NCBI RefSeq assembly: GCF_015461835.1 | Contig: NZ_JACOPX010000002.1 | Coordinates: forward strand, 1-64,000 | Direction: 5' to 3' | DNA: 64,000 nucleotides | Source: Pseudomonas neuropathica | GTDB taxonomy: Bacteria > Pseudomonadota > Gammaproteobacteria > Pseudomonadales > Pseudomonadaceae | Shown here: positions 29,002 to 38,300 of the stretch, piece by piece | Layout: each line of letters begins with the position of its first letter | Numbering within the stretch: position 1 is the first letter of the stretch | Made by a program: the position numbers and the translations under genes | The notes under the pieces: generated by a model | Databases searched by the model: none | What the model was told of the DNA's origin: nothing | Seen by the model: the letters and a program-made list of their open reading frames with translations, nothing else

Positions 29002-29681
29002 GTGAGGCTCCGGGTCACGGCGGACAGCAGCTGTTCTTCATCCAGCCAACGCAGGCTGCGACCGCGATACTGCAGAACACCACGGGTGTATTTGGCACTG
29101 GCTTGCGCGCCGGATTGCGAGGCGGCATCAAGAATGCGCTCGTCGATGGCATGAATACCGTCGACCTCATCCACCGGCACCACCACCGGCCCGCCACGGG
29201 CGGTGATGATCAGCATGCGCGGCATGATGCGCGCGCCGGTGGCTGGCGCGGCGTTGCCATCCAGATCGAGCAATTCAACCAGCGACAGGCAGGCCACCAG
29301 CGCACCACGCACATTGGCCACACCGAGCAATGCGCGTGAGCGCTGGTGCGGCAGCGAGTGAATCGCCTGCAGTGGCGCGACTTCGACGAGGCTGCGCGTC
29401 GCCAGCCCCAGCCATTCTTCGCCGAGACGGAACATCAGCAACGAGCGGGTTTTCACATCGCTTTCGACAGCGATCGCCACCGGGTCGCGTTCGTCCTGTT
29501 GCAACGCATAACGGTCGAGCAGGCGCGTGGCGGCGGCGGAATACACCGAACAATTGCGGCAATGAATATGCTCTTCCAGCAGCGGACAGGACTTGTCGCC
29601 GTGAATGCCGATGCGGTTCCAGCAATCGTCGATGGCCCGGGCGTCTTCGTGGGTGACGTTCAAGGTGTCGGACGGGATCAT
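28998..29681 (-). CDS. wspD: CheW-type coupling protein WspD
   Basis: A 227-residue protein whose CheW domain occupies about residues 75-220, after an N-terminal part with a cysteine/histidine cluster (CPLLEEHIHCRNC). It couples receptor WspA to kinase WspE; WspB is the second coupling protein of the system. It overlaps wspC upstream and wspE downstream by four bases each. Confidence 0.94.
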   Translation of the reverse strand: MIPSDTLNVTHEDARAIDDCWNRIGIHGDKSCPLLEEHIHCRNCSVYSAAATRLLDRYALQQDERDPVAIAVESDVKTRSLLMFRLGEEWLGLATRSLVEVAPLQAIHSLPHQRSRALLGVANVRGALVACLSLVELLDLDGNAAPATGARIMPRMLIITARGGPVVVPVDEVDGIHAIDERILDAASQSGAQASAKYTRGVLQYRGRSLRWLDEEQLLSAVTRSLT

Positions 29682-30949
29682 CGTTTACGCTCACTGTCGG
29701 CGGTGCGGCCGCTGCGGGCGGCACGCTCCTGCAATCGTCTGGCACCCGCTGTATCGCCCTGGGCCTGCAACAACGCGGCCAGGTGCATCAACGCTTCAGG
29801 GTGTTGCGGTTCGAGGTACAACGCCTTGCGGTAGAAGCCCTGAGCTTCGAGGGTCAGGCCGGCGACGTCGCTGAGCAGACCGAGCCAGTAAAACACCTGA
29901 GCCACCGGTTCATGGCTGCGCAGATACTGTTCGCAGGCCGTCCGGGCTTCAGCGCTTTTGCCTTCGTTGGCCAGCGCGGCGATATTGGCCAGCAGGGTCG
30001 CCGCATCCGGGTTCGCGCCTTTGCTGGCGGTCGACAGTGGCGTCACGGAGGCAAACGGTCGCTGGCGCACCAGCGCTGGCGGTATGCTGCGTGGCGGCAG
30101 ACTGACAGGCAACGTGACAGGTTTAGGTGTCGGCAACGGCTCGGGGTGCGGATCGTTGTGGCGGCTGAACGCGAAGGATTGCGGGATACCGATCGAACGC
30201 ATGCCCAAGCGCCCAAGCAAACTGCCCTCGGCCGGCCCGATAAACAGCACGCCATCGAAATGGGTCAGGCGCTTGAGCACCTCGAACACCTGCTTCTGCG
30301 TCGGCTGGTCGAAATAGATCAGCAGGTTGCGGCAGAACACGAAATCGAACGCTGGCTCGCTGGTCAGCAGCGTCGGATCGAGCACATTGCCGACCTGCAA
30401 ACGCACTTGCTCACGCACATAGTCATTGACCCGATGGCCGTCCTGCTCAGGCGTGAAATGCCGTTCGCGAAAGTCCAGATCCTGGCCGCGAAACGAATTC
30501 TTGCCATACAGCGCACGCCGCGCCTTCTCCACCGACAGCGGGCTGACGTCCATGCCATCGACCTTGAACTGATGCGGTTTGAGCCCGACATCGAGCAAGG
30601 CCATGGCAATCGAATAAGGCTCTTCGCCGGTGGAACACGGCAGGCTGAGGATGCGCAGTGCGCGCATGTTGTTCAGTTCAGCGAGACGATTGCGCGCCAG
30701 TTTGCCCAGCGTGGCAAAGGACTCTGGATAACGGAAAAACCACGTCTCGGGGACGATCACCGCTTCGATCAGCGCCTGTTGCTCGTCTCGCGAGCCTTGC
30801 AGCAATTGCCAATACTCATCGGCATGCGCGGCTTGCGACAGCGTTGTGCGCTGGCGCACAGCGCGCTCGATGATCGCCGGGCCAACCGAGGTCACATCGA
30901 GGCCGATGCGCTCCTTGAGAAAGTCGAAAAAGCGCTGATCACTGCTCAT
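29678..30949 (-). CDS. wspC: CheR-type methyltransferase WspC
   Basis: A 423-residue S-adenosylmethionine-dependent methyltransferase that methylates glutamates of WspA and opposes WspF. The CheR domain covers about residues 1-260 (LPCSTGEEPYSIAM, DFVFCRNLLIYF); the C-terminal part contains TPR-like helices (about 310-410, KALYLEPQHPEALMHLAALL), typical of WspC. The proline-rich linker between them is probably flexible. Overlaps of four bases with wspB and wspD. Confidence 0.95.
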   Translation of the reverse strand: MSSDQRFFDFLKERIGLDVTSVGPAIIERAVRQRTTLSQAAHADEYWQLLQGSRDEQQALIEAVIVPETWFFRYPESFATLGKLARNRLAELNNMRALRILSLPCSTGEEPYSIAMALLDVGLKPHQFKVDGMDVSPLSVEKARRALYGKNSFRGQDLDFRERHFTPEQDGHRVNDYVREQVRLQVGNVLDPTLLTSEPAFDFVFCRNLLIYFDQPTQKQVFEVLKRLTHFDGVLFIGPAEGSLLGRLGMRSIGIPQSFAFSRHNDPHPEPLPTPKPVTLPVSLPPRSIPPALVRQRPFASVTPLSTASKGANPDAATLLANIAALANEGKSAEARTACEQYLRSHEPVAQVFYWLGLLSDVAGLTLEAQGFYRKALYLEPQHPEALMHLAALLQAQGDTAGARRLQERAARSGRTADSERKR

Positions 30950-31482
30950 GCCTGCGCCTCAAGCTGCGCCGGACTCAGCGGCGGATCGGGGAACAGCAAC
31001 CTGCGCACGGCGTCATCGAGCAAGTCATTGACCCGAACCCATTGCACCAATCCCTGGGCATCTTCACGCACCGGGCCGAGGTACGGCGCCGCGCGGTTGT
31101 CGAGGCCGTAAGGCTGGAATTCCTGAGGATGGCAACGCAAGGTGTCGGTGGCCTGTTCCAGAATCAGCCCGAGCCATTGCGCGGGTTGCGCTTCATCCGG
31201 CCGATAATTGACCAATACCAGACGGGTGCTGGTGCGCGCCTCGGCGGGATGACCGAAGGTCAGCGCACTGAGGTCGATCACCGGCACCACCGCACCGCGA
31301 TAGGCAAACACCCCGGCGACCCACTGCGGCGCCCGGGCGATTGGCTTGAGCGGCAGGCGCGGCAGCACTTCCGCCACTTCGGTGGCGCGCAAGGCGTAGC
31401 GCTCGCTGCCGATGCGAAACAGCAGGAATAACGCCGGCTTCGCCACCTGCGCGGCGCTGCGTTTGGCGAGGATTTCGCTCAT
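30946..31482 (-). CDS. wspB: CheW-type coupling protein WspB
   Basis: A 178-residue CheW-domain protein (LFRIGSERYALRATEVAEVLP, WVAGVFAYRGAVVPVIDL). It links WspA to the kinase. The start shares one base with the wspA stop (TGATG), so it is translationally coupled. Length is normal for the family. Confidence 0.94.
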   Translation of the reverse strand: MSEILAKRSAAQVAKPALFLLFRIGSERYALRATEVAEVLPRLPLKPIARAPQWVAGVFAYRGAVVPVIDLSALTFGHPAEARTSTRLVLVNYRPDEAQPAQWLGLILEQATDTLRCHPQEFQPYGLDNRAAPYLGPVREDAQGLVQWVRVNDLLDDAVRRLLFPDPPLSPAQLEAQA

Positions 31483-33104
31483 CAGACTTTGAATCGCGAA
31501 ACGCCGCTGCGCAGCCCGACGGCCACCTGGCTCAGTTCGTCGATGGCGAAACTGGCCTGACGCAGGGACTCGACGGTCTGGCTGCTGGCATCGCCCAACT
31601 GCACCAGCGCGTGGTTGATCTGCTCGGCGCCGGTGGCCTGGGCCTGCATGCCTTCGTTGACCATCAACACCCGCGGCGCCAGCGCCTGCACCTGATGGAT
31701 GATCTGCGACAACTGCTCGCCGACCTGCTGCACCTCGGACATGCCACGGCGCACTTCTTCGGAGAACTTGTCCATGCCCATGACACCCGCCGACACCGCC
31801 GACTGGATCTCACGAACCATCTGTTCAATGTCGTAAGTGGCCACGGCGGTCTGATCCGCCAGACGCCGTACTTCGGTGGCAACCACGGCAAAACCGCGAC
31901 CGTATTCACCGGCCTTTTCGGCTTCAATCGCTGCGTTGAGCGACAACAAGTTGGTCTGGTCGGCAACCTTGACGATGGTCACCACCACCTGATTGATGTT
32001 GCCGGCCTTCTCATTGAGGATCGCCAGTTTGGCGTTGACCAGATCGGCTGCGCCCATCACCGAGTGCATGGTGTCTTCCATGCGCGCCAGGCCTTGCTGG
32101 CCGGAGCCGGCCAGCACCGAGGCCTGATCGGCGGCGGTGGACACTTCGGTCATGGTGCGCACCAGATCGCGCGAGGTGGCCGCAATCTCGCGGGACGTCG
32201 CGCCGATTTCGGTGGTGGTCGCGGCGGTTTCGGTGGCAGTGGCTTGTTGTTGCTTGGAGGTGGCGGCGATTTCGGTCACCGAAGTGGTGACCTGCACAGA
32301 AGAGCGCTGGGCCTGCGACACCAGCGAGGTCAGTTCGGTCATCATGTCGTTGAAGCCGGTTTCGACGGCGCCGAACTCGTCCTTGCGGTCGAGGTTGAGC
32401 CGCGAACTGAGGTCGCCGGTGCGCATGGTTTCGAGGATCTGCACAATGCGGTTCATCGGCGCCATGATCGCGCGCATCAACAGTAAGCCGCAGGCACCGG
32501 CCGCCAGCACAGCCACCAGCAGCGAGACGAACATGCTGACCTTGGCCGCCGCCACCGCCTCGTCGATATTGTTCATGGCCTGATCGGCGACTTTCTTGTT
32601 TTCACCGATGATGTCGTTGAGTTTCATGCGCCCGGAATACCAGGTTGGCGTGAGCTTGTCGTGGAACAGCCTGACCGCGTCTGCTTCCAGGTTGCGTTTG
32701 TGCAAATCAAGCACGGCATCCTGAATCTGAATGTAGGCGTCGTGGTACTTCTCGAACGCGGCGAACTCGGTACGGTCCTCGTCGGTCGCCATCGTCTTGC
32801 GATAGTTCTCCATCTGCTCCTGCAAACGCGCCTCGAAAGCCTTGTAGTCGGCCGCGTCCTCGCTGGAAATCCCCTGACCTTCCTTGAGCCCGAGCAGTTC
32901 TTGCGTCTGCAGATAGCTGTCGACCCAGGCGCCACGGATCATCGAGCTGTAATAGACGCCGGGAATCGCGTCATCACGCACGCTGTTTTCACTGGCCTCG
33001 ATCTTCAGCAACCGCGAATAAGAGACGACAACCATCAGCAACATGATGGCGATAATCACCGCAAAGCTCGCCAAAATGCGTTGGCGCAACGTCCAGTTCT
33101 TCAC
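31482..33104 (-). CDS. wspA: Methyl-accepting chemoreceptor WspA
   Basis: A 540-residue membrane receptor that detects surface contact and starts the Wsp cascade. Membrane helix 1 (about 10-32), periplasmic helical domain, membrane helix 2 (about 190-213), HAMP, then a cytoplasmic signalling domain with the conserved hairpin tip EKAGEYGRGFAVVATEVRRL. The start is the GTG at 33104, with GAGGAA 5-6 bases upstream, giving MKNWTLRQRIL; the longer frame from 33161 has no such site. Head of the seven-gene operon; its promoter should lie between 33105 and 33318. Confidence 0.94.
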   Translation of the reverse strand: MKNWTLRQRILASFAVIIAIMLLMVVVSYSRLLKIEASENSVRDDAIPGVYYSSMIRGAWVDSYLQTQELLGLKEGQGISSEDAADYKAFEARLQEQMENYRKTMATDEDRTEFAAFEKYHDAYIQIQDAVLDLHKRNLEADAVRLFHDKLTPTWYSGRMKLNDIIGENKKVADQAMNNIDEAVAAAKVSMFVSLLVAVLAAGACGLLLMRAIMAPMNRIVQILETMRTGDLSSRLNLDRKDEFGAVETGFNDMMTELTSLVSQAQRSSVQVTTSVTEIAATSKQQQATATETAATTTEIGATSREIAATSRDLVRTMTEVSTAADQASVLAGSGQQGLARMEDTMHSVMGAADLVNAKLAILNEKAGNINQVVVTIVKVADQTNLLSLNAAIEAEKAGEYGRGFAVVATEVRRLADQTAVATYDIEQMVREIQSAVSAGVMGMDKFSEEVRRGMSEVQQVGEQLSQIIHQVQALAPRVLMVNEGMQAQATGAEQINHALVQLGDASSQTVESLRQASFAIDELSQVAVGLRSGVSRFKV

Positions 33105-33318
33105 AGTGATTCCTCGTGCCTGATCGAAATGCGGAGAGTATAGCCGAGGGCGGTGTCTCATTTATAAGACGCTTTTTAACCCTCGGCCTGTCCGACGGGG
33201 TTAGCGAGAAGGCTCTGGGGTGGGACTGTCCGACAATTGCGAGTGGCCGTACCAGTGGGGTAATGGCAAAAAGAGGCGATAGATCGGCCATTGCCGCCGG
33301 TGTGCGGCGGAAAATGCC

Positions 33319-33382
33319 TTCGCGAGCAAGCTCGCTCCCACATTGGAACGCAATCCCCTGTGGGAGCGAGCTTGCTCGCGAA
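33319..33382. repeat. REPIN (inverted REP pair)
   Basis: TTCGCGAGCAAGCTCGCTCC and its complement face each other around about 18 bases, between the wspA promoter region and the 3' end of the DUF533 gene. The stretch 33105-33318 upstream of wspA shows no gene. Confidence 0.93.
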
Positions 33383-33396
33383 GGGGCCAGCCGGGT

Positions 33397-34119
33397 TTAC
33401 ACCGATGCGATGCGCACCTGCTTCTCCAGCTCCACCTTCAACCCCGGCTCCAGCTTCAACTGTCGCGCCAGTTCATCCAGATAGCTCTTCTCCATGAAGT
33501 TCTCCTCATCCACCAACATCACACTGGCGATGTACATTTCTGCCGCCATCTCCGGCGTGCTCGAGGCCCGGGCGACGTCGGTCGGGTCGAGGGGTTTATT
33601 GAGTTCGGCGTGTAGCCAGTGTTGCAGTTCCTGATCGTTGTCGAGTTTGGTGAATTCGCCTTCGATCAGTTGGCGTTCACGGTCATCGATATGGCCGTCA
33701 GCCTTGGCGGCGGCCACCAGTGCTTTGAGAATGGCCTGACTGTGTTGCTCGGCTTGCGCAGGTGGCAAGCGATCGAGGGTTTGCGGTTCGCGTTGTGGGG
33801 CGGTGCCTTTTTGCGCGTTGTAGTTGCCGTAAGCCTTGTAGGCCAACACACCCAGCGCCGCGAGGCCGCCGTAGATCGCAACTTTGCCGCCGACCTTGCG
33901 CACTTTCTTGTTACCGAGCAACAGGCCCATCGCACCTGCGGCCAATGCACCGCCACCTGCACCTGACAGCAGACTGCCGAGTCCACCAGAGCCTGATGCG
34001 CCGCCGAGCAAACCGCCCAAGCCACCGGCAGCCGGTTTGTTCTGCGTTCCGCCAGCCTTGTTCTGCAATAGATCCTGGCCGGACTTGAGCAGTTGATCGA
34101 GCAATCCACGGGTGTTCAT
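33397..34119 (-). CDS. DUF533 (TerB-like) inner-membrane protein
   Basis: A 240-residue protein. The N-terminal third is glycine-rich (GGLGGLLGGASGSGGLGSLL) and includes a membrane-prone stretch around residues 55-95; the C-terminal half is helical with an acidic, TerB-like fold (AAAKADGHIDDRERQLIEGEF) resembling tellurite-resistance protein TerB, which may bind metal. Members are called YebE-like; the role is not established. It stands alone, divergent from the LysR gene. Confidence 0.85.
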   Translation of the reverse strand: MNTRGLLDQLLKSGQDLLQNKAGGTQNKPAAGGLGGLLGGASGSGGLGSLLSGAGGGALAAGAMGLLLGNKKVRKVGGKVAIYGGLAALGVLAYKAYGNYNAQKGTAPQREPQTLDRLPPAQAEQHSQAILKALVAAAKADGHIDDRERQLIEGEFTKLDNDQELQHWLHAELNKPLDPTDVARASSTPEMAAEMYIASVMLVDEENFMEKSYLDELARQLKLEPGLKVELEKQVRIASV

Positions 34120-34296
34120 GTTCCGCCTCCAAACAGGGGTTATCCGGATCTATAAGGCCCTCAGCCTAGTTCGAAAGTGCCCCTGTCCGACCTGCGAGTG
34201 TGCTTCCAGATGTTGCTCGCCCTGCAGCAGCCCTTCGTGAAAATAGATATACACTCAGGCCAATCTATAAAAACCGCCCACTGGGTAGCCCTTCTC

Positions 34297-35211
34297 ATGA
34301 TGACCCTGCGTCAGATTCGTCACTTCATCGCCGTGGCCGAGACCGGCTCGATCTCCTCCGCCGCGCAAACCGCGTTCATATCCCAATCGACCCTGACCTT
34401 GGCGATTCAGCAACTGGAAGAGGAAATCGGCGTCAGCCTGTTCAGCCGCCACGCCAAGGGCATGACGCTGACACACCAAGGTCATCAATTCCTACGCCAG
34501 GCGCACCTGATTCTGGCGACCGTGGATAACGCCAAACGCAGCCTGCAACAGAGCACCGATCAGGTTGCCGGGCAGTTGATCGTCGGCGTAACCAGTCTGG
34601 TCGCCGGTTATTACCTGGCGGATCTGCTCACCCGTTTTCAGCGCGCTTATCCCAATGTCGAAATCAGAGTGATGGAAGACGAACGGCCCTACATCGAGCA
34701 TTTGCTGGTCAGTGGCGAGATCGATGTCGGCGTATTGATCCTCTCCAACCTCGAAGATCGCCACGCTTTGCAGACTGAAGTACTGACTCACTCACCGCAC
34801 CGTTTGTGGCTCCCGGCCCAGCATCCACTGCTGGAGCACGACAGCATCAACCTCGCCGACGTCGCCCGCGAACCGTTGATTCAACTTAACGTCGATGAAA
34901 TGGATCGCAACGCCCAGCGTTTCTGGCGCGGTTCCGGGCTGCAACCGAAAATCACTCTGCGAACCGCATCCACCGAGGCGGTGCGAAGTCTGGTCGCCGC
35001 CGGTTTGGGCGTGTCGATCCAGCCGGACATGACTTATCGCCCATGGTCGCTGGAGGGCGACATCATCGAAGCGCGTCCGATCGCCGACCTCAATCAGACC
35101 TTGGACGTGGGCCTGGCCTGGCGCCGCGGCACCGCGCGTCCCGCATTGGTCGACCCCTTCCTGACTGTCGCGCGCGAGCAACCCCACGGCGGGCGCAAGC
35201 CATCTATTTAA
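34297..35211 (+). CDS. LysR-family regulator
   Basis: A 304-residue LysR protein. Winged helix-turn-helix at about 1-60 (SISSAAQTAFISQSTLTLAI), then an effector domain (about 90-295). The frame opens upstream at 34177, but the family N-terminus MMTLRQIRHFIAVAE fixes the start at 34297 (or 34300). It lies 101 bases upstream of the first aldehyde dehydrogenase gene in the same direction, so it is the probable regulator of the amine cluster that follows. The co-inducer is unknown. Confidence 0.87.
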   Translation: MMTLRQIRHFIAVAETGSISSAAQTAFISQSTLTLAIQQLEEEIGVSLFSRHAKGMTLTHQGHQFLRQAHLILATVDNAKRSLQQSTDQVAGQLIVGVTSLVAGYYLADLLTRFQRAYPNVEIRVMEDERPYIEHLLVSGEIDVGVLILSNLEDRHALQTEVLTHSPHRLWLPAQHPLLEHDSINLADVAREPLIQLNVDEMDRNAQRFWRGSGLQPKITLRTASTEAVRSLVAAGLGVSIQPDMTYRPWSLEGDIIEARPIADLNQTLDVGLAWRRGTARPALVDPFLTVAREQPHGGRKPSI

Positions 35212-35312
35212 TCGAATGCTGCCTTCAGTATTTAGTATTTGTCGACCTCGGAGCCGCGCACTAGTCTTGCTGCATCTATAAGACGGTCGGCTCCCCTGTC
35301 CAGGGAGCAACA
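35212..35312 (+). promoter_or_regulatory. Leader of the amine-catabolism cluster with ATCTATAAG box
   Basis: ATCTATAAG occurs at 35274-35282, about 30 bases before the dehydrogenase ATG. The same nine bases occur at 34148-34156 and an eight-base match at 34263-34270, on either side of the LysR promoter. A shared site near both transcription units would suit a LysR target or a -10 element. AGGGAG precedes the dehydrogenase ATG by 6 bases. Confidence 0.4.
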
Positions 35313-36800
35313 ATGGCCACACAAGAAAAGAGATCGCGGAAAATGGCTGGCGCGCAGACCCCGATGTGTACCGCGTTGTTGATTGACGGCGAATTGGTCG
35401 CCGGGGAAGGTTTTGTCGAGCCGATTTTCAATCCGGCCACCGGCGAAATCCTCACGCACATCGCCGAGGCCAGCACCGAGCAAGTCGAAGCCGCCATCCT
35501 CGCCGCCCACCGCGCCTTTGCCGAGTGGTCGCGCACCACGCCGCAGCAACGTTCGAACCTGTTGCTCGAGATCGCCAACGCCGTGGAAAAACACGCCGAC
35601 CACCTCGCCCGCCTCGAATCGCTGAACTGCGGCAAGCCGTTGCACCTGGCGCGCCAGGACGATTTGACCGCGACCGTCGATGTGTTCCGTTTCTTCGCTG
35701 GCGCCGTGCGTTGCCAGACCGGGCAGCTCAGCGGCGAATACCTGCCGGGCTACACCAGCATGGTCCGTCGCGATCCGATTGGCGTGGTCGCTTCGATTGC
35801 GCCGTGGAACTACCCGATCATGATGGCCGCGTGGAAAATCGCCCCAGCCCTCGCCGCCGGCAACACGCTGGTGTTCAAACCGTCCGAACACACACCGCTG
35901 TCGATCCTCGCCCTGGCGCCAGCGCTGGCCGAAATCCTGCCGCGCGGGGTGATCAACATCATCTGTGGTGGCGGCGAAGGCGTCGGCAGCCATTTGGTCG
36001 GCCACGCGAAAGTGCGCATGGTCTCGCTGACCGGCGATATCGTCACCGGACAGAAAATCCTCCAGGCCGCCGCGAAAACCCTGAAACGCACACACCTCGA
36101 ACTCGGCGGCAAAGCCCCGGTGATCGTCTGCAACGACGCTGACATTCAGGCCGTGGTCGAAGGCGTGCGCACTTACGGTTACTACAACGCTGGCCAAGAC
36201 TGCACCGCAGCCTGCCGGATCTACGCGCAAGCCGGGATTCACGACAAATTGGTTGCCGAACTCGGCGCTGCCGTCAGCAGCCTGCGCTTCGCCGGCAAAC
36301 GTGATGCCGACAACGAGATCGGCCCGCTGATCAGCACCCGTCAGCGCGACCGCGTCGCCAGTTTCGTCGAGCGCGCCCTCAGCCAGCCGCACATCGAACG
36401 CGTGACCGGTGCGGCGGTGCACTCTGGTGCCGGTTTCTACTATCAGCCGACGCTGCTCGCCGGTTGCAAACAGAGCGACGAAATCGTTCAGCGCGAAGTG
36501 TTCGGCCCGGTGGTGACCGTGACACGTTTCGACGAACTCGCGCAGGCCGTCGACTGGGCCAACGACTCCGAATACGGCCTCGCCTCGTCGGTGTGGACAC
36601 AGAATCTCGACAAGGCCATGCAGGTTGCCGCGCGCTTGCAGTACGGCTGCACGTGGATCAACAGTCATTTCATGCTGGTCAGCGAAATGCCCCACGGCGG
36701 GCTGAAGCGCTCCGGTTACGGCAAAGACTTATCCAGTGATTCGCTGCAGGACTACAGCGTGGTGCGGCACATCATGGCCCGCCACGGCCAGCATCTCTGA
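35313..36800 (+). CDS. Aldehyde dehydrogenase, gamma-aminobutyraldehyde type (copy 1)
   Basis: A 495-residue NAD(P)-dependent aldehyde dehydrogenase. Catalytic base in LELGGKAP, nucleophile in GQDCTAAC, cofactor segment SIAPWNYP. Closest in character to gamma-aminobutyraldehyde dehydrogenase (PatD/YdcW), which oxidises 4-aminobutanal from putrescine to GABA. It has an N-terminal extension of about 18 residues compared with copy 2 (41257). It lies between the LysR gene and the importer genes. Exact aldehyde is inferred; 4-guanidinobutanal or another amine-derived aldehyde is possible. Confidence 0.8.
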   Translation: MATQEKRSRKMAGAQTPMCTALLIDGELVAGEGFVEPIFNPATGEILTHIAEASTEQVEAAILAAHRAFAEWSRTTPQQRSNLLLEIANAVEKHADHLARLESLNCGKPLHLARQDDLTATVDVFRFFAGAVRCQTGQLSGEYLPGYTSMVRRDPIGVVASIAPWNYPIMMAAWKIAPALAAGNTLVFKPSEHTPLSILALAPALAEILPRGVINIICGGGEGVGSHLVGHAKVRMVSLTGDIVTGQKILQAAAKTLKRTHLELGGKAPVIVCNDADIQAVVEGVRTYGYYNAGQDCTAACRIYAQAGIHDKLVAELGAAVSSLRFAGKRDADNEIGPLISTRQRDRVASFVERALSQPHIERVTGAAVHSGAGFYYQPTLLAGCKQSDEIVQREVFGPVVTVTRFDELAQAVDWANDSEYGLASSVWTQNLDKAMQVAARLQYGCTWINSHFMLVSEMPHGGLKRSGYGKDLSSDSLQDYSVVRHIMARHGQHL

Positions 36801-36883
36801 CTACGCTAATAACAAGCCGCCAACGGCATGCTTCACCGCGTTCACAACTGCCCCGACCATAATTTAAAGAAGAGGGTTCAACC

Positions 36884-38035
36884 ATGTTCGTGCACAAGAC
36901 CGCACTGCTCAGTGCAATCACCACGGCCCTGCTGGCCAGCGCCAGCCTGCAAGCGGCCGAGCCGTTAAAGGCTGTCGGTGCTGGCGAAGGTCAGCTGGAT
37001 ATCGTTGCGTGGCCGGGTTACATCGAACGTGGTGAGAGCGACAAAGCCTATGACTGGGTGACCGGTTTCGAGAAAGAAACCGGCTGCAAGGTCAATGTGA
37101 AAACCGCCGCTACCTCGGACGAAATGGTCAGCCTGATGGCCAAGGGCGGTTACGACCTGGTCACCGCGTCGGGCGATGCCTCACTGCGGTTGATCGTCGG
37201 CAAACGGGTGCAACCGATCAACACCGCGCTGATCCCGAACTGGAACACCCTCGACCCACGCCTGAAAGATGCGCCGTGGTACGTGGTCAACCAGCAGACT
37301 TACGGCACCCCGTACCAGTGGGGACCGAACGTGCTGATGTACAACACCAACGTGTTCAAGACTGCGCCGACCAGTTGGAACGTGGTGTTCACCGCTCAGG
37401 ATCTGCCCGACGGCAAGCCGAACAAGGGCCGCGTGCAGGCGTATGACGGCCCGATCTACATCGCAGATGCGGCGCTGTATCTGAAGTCGACCAAGCCTGA
37501 ACTGGGTATCAAGGATCCTTATCAACTGACCGAAGATCAGTACAAAGCCGTGCTTGATCTGTTGCGCGCACAGCAGCCGCTGATCCACCGCTACTGGCAC
37601 GACACCACGGTGCAGATGAGCGACTTCAAAAACGAAGGCGTGGTCGCCTCCAGCGCTTGGCCGTATCAGGTCAATGGCTTGATGAACGAGAAGCAGCCAA
37701 TTGCTTCGACCATTCCTAAAGAAGGCGCCACCGGCTGGGCCGACACCACCATGCTCCACGCCGAAGCCAAGCACCCGAACTGCGCGTACAAGTGGATGGA
37801 CTGGTCGCTGAAACCGAAAGTCCAGGGTGATGTGGCGGCGTGGTTTGGTTCGTTGCCGGCCGTTCCTGCGGCGTGCAAAGAGAGTGAGTTGCTTGGCGCT
37901 GAAGGTTGCAAGACCAACGGTTTCGACCAGTTCGACAAGATCGCCTTCTGGAAAACCCCGCAGGCTGAGGGTGGCAAATTTGTGCCGTATAGCCGCTGGA
38001 CTCAGGATTACATCGCGATCATGGGCGGCCGCTAA
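36884..38035 (+). CDS. ABC transporter substrate-binding protein (YdcS/PotD-like)
   Basis: A 383-residue periplasmic binding protein, with a cleaved signal peptide (about 1-24, ending SLQAA). The mature protein has the spermidine/putrescine-binding (PotD/F) fold, with WPGYIERGESDKAYDW and TYGTPYQWGPNVLMYNT, and an even number of cysteines suggesting disulfides. It follows the first dehydrogenase by 83 bases and precedes its ATPase and two permeases. The E. coli counterpart is ydcSTUV beside patD. Ligand probably a polyamine or similar amine. Confidence 0.83.
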   Translation: MFVHKTALLSAITTALLASASLQAAEPLKAVGAGEGQLDIVAWPGYIERGESDKAYDWVTGFEKETGCKVNVKTAATSDEMVSLMAKGGYDLVTASGDASLRLIVGKRVQPINTALIPNWNTLDPRLKDAPWYVVNQQTYGTPYQWGPNVLMYNTNVFKTAPTSWNVVFTAQDLPDGKPNKGRVQAYDGPIYIADAALYLKSTKPELGIKDPYQLTEDQYKAVLDLLRAQQPLIHRYWHDTTVQMSDFKNEGVVASSAWPYQVNGLMNEKQPIASTIPKEGATGWADTTMLHAEAKHPNCAYKWMDWSLKPKVQGDVAAWFGSLPAVPAACKESELLGAEGCKTNGFDQFDKIAFWKTPQAEGGKFVPYSRWTQDYIAIMGGR

Positions 38036-38054
38036 GCCCGGGAGCACCTCGGTC

Positions 38055-38196
38055 TAGCTCCCTTTCCCCCTCGCCCCCCTGGGGGAGAGGGCTGGGGTGA
38101 GGGGGTAGCTTTTGCCTTTGCTCTTGATTGAAGGGCAACGGCCAATAAAGCCCCCTCACCCCCCGCCCTCTCCCGGAGGGAGAGGGAGCTAAAAGC
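38055..38196. repeat. Inverted CTC-rich intergenic repeat pair
   Basis: Left arm TAGCTCCCTTTCCCCCTCGC... to GGGTGAGGGGGTAGCTTTT (38055-38114), right arm AAGCCCCCTCACCCCCCGCC... to GGGAGCTAAAAGC (38148-38196). It lies inside the importer operon, between the binding-protein gene and the ATPase gene, where it could reduce downstream expression. Confidence 0.75.
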
Positions 38197-38220
38197 AATT
38201 TCAGCGCCCTGCACACCTAC

Positions 38221-38250
38221 TGTAGGAGCTGCCGCAGGCTGCGATCTTTT
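38221..38250. repeat. Single arm of the GTAGGAGCTGCCG repeat
   Basis: A lone copy of the arm that is paired at 20700, 41116 and 42687 (TGTAGGAGCTGCCGCAGGCT, then GCGATCTTTT). No facing partner is found nearby. Confidence 0.85.
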
Positions 38251-38300
38251 CGACGCACACACGACTTTTTTGAAAGCCCGTTTTACCGGAGCACCGCACC

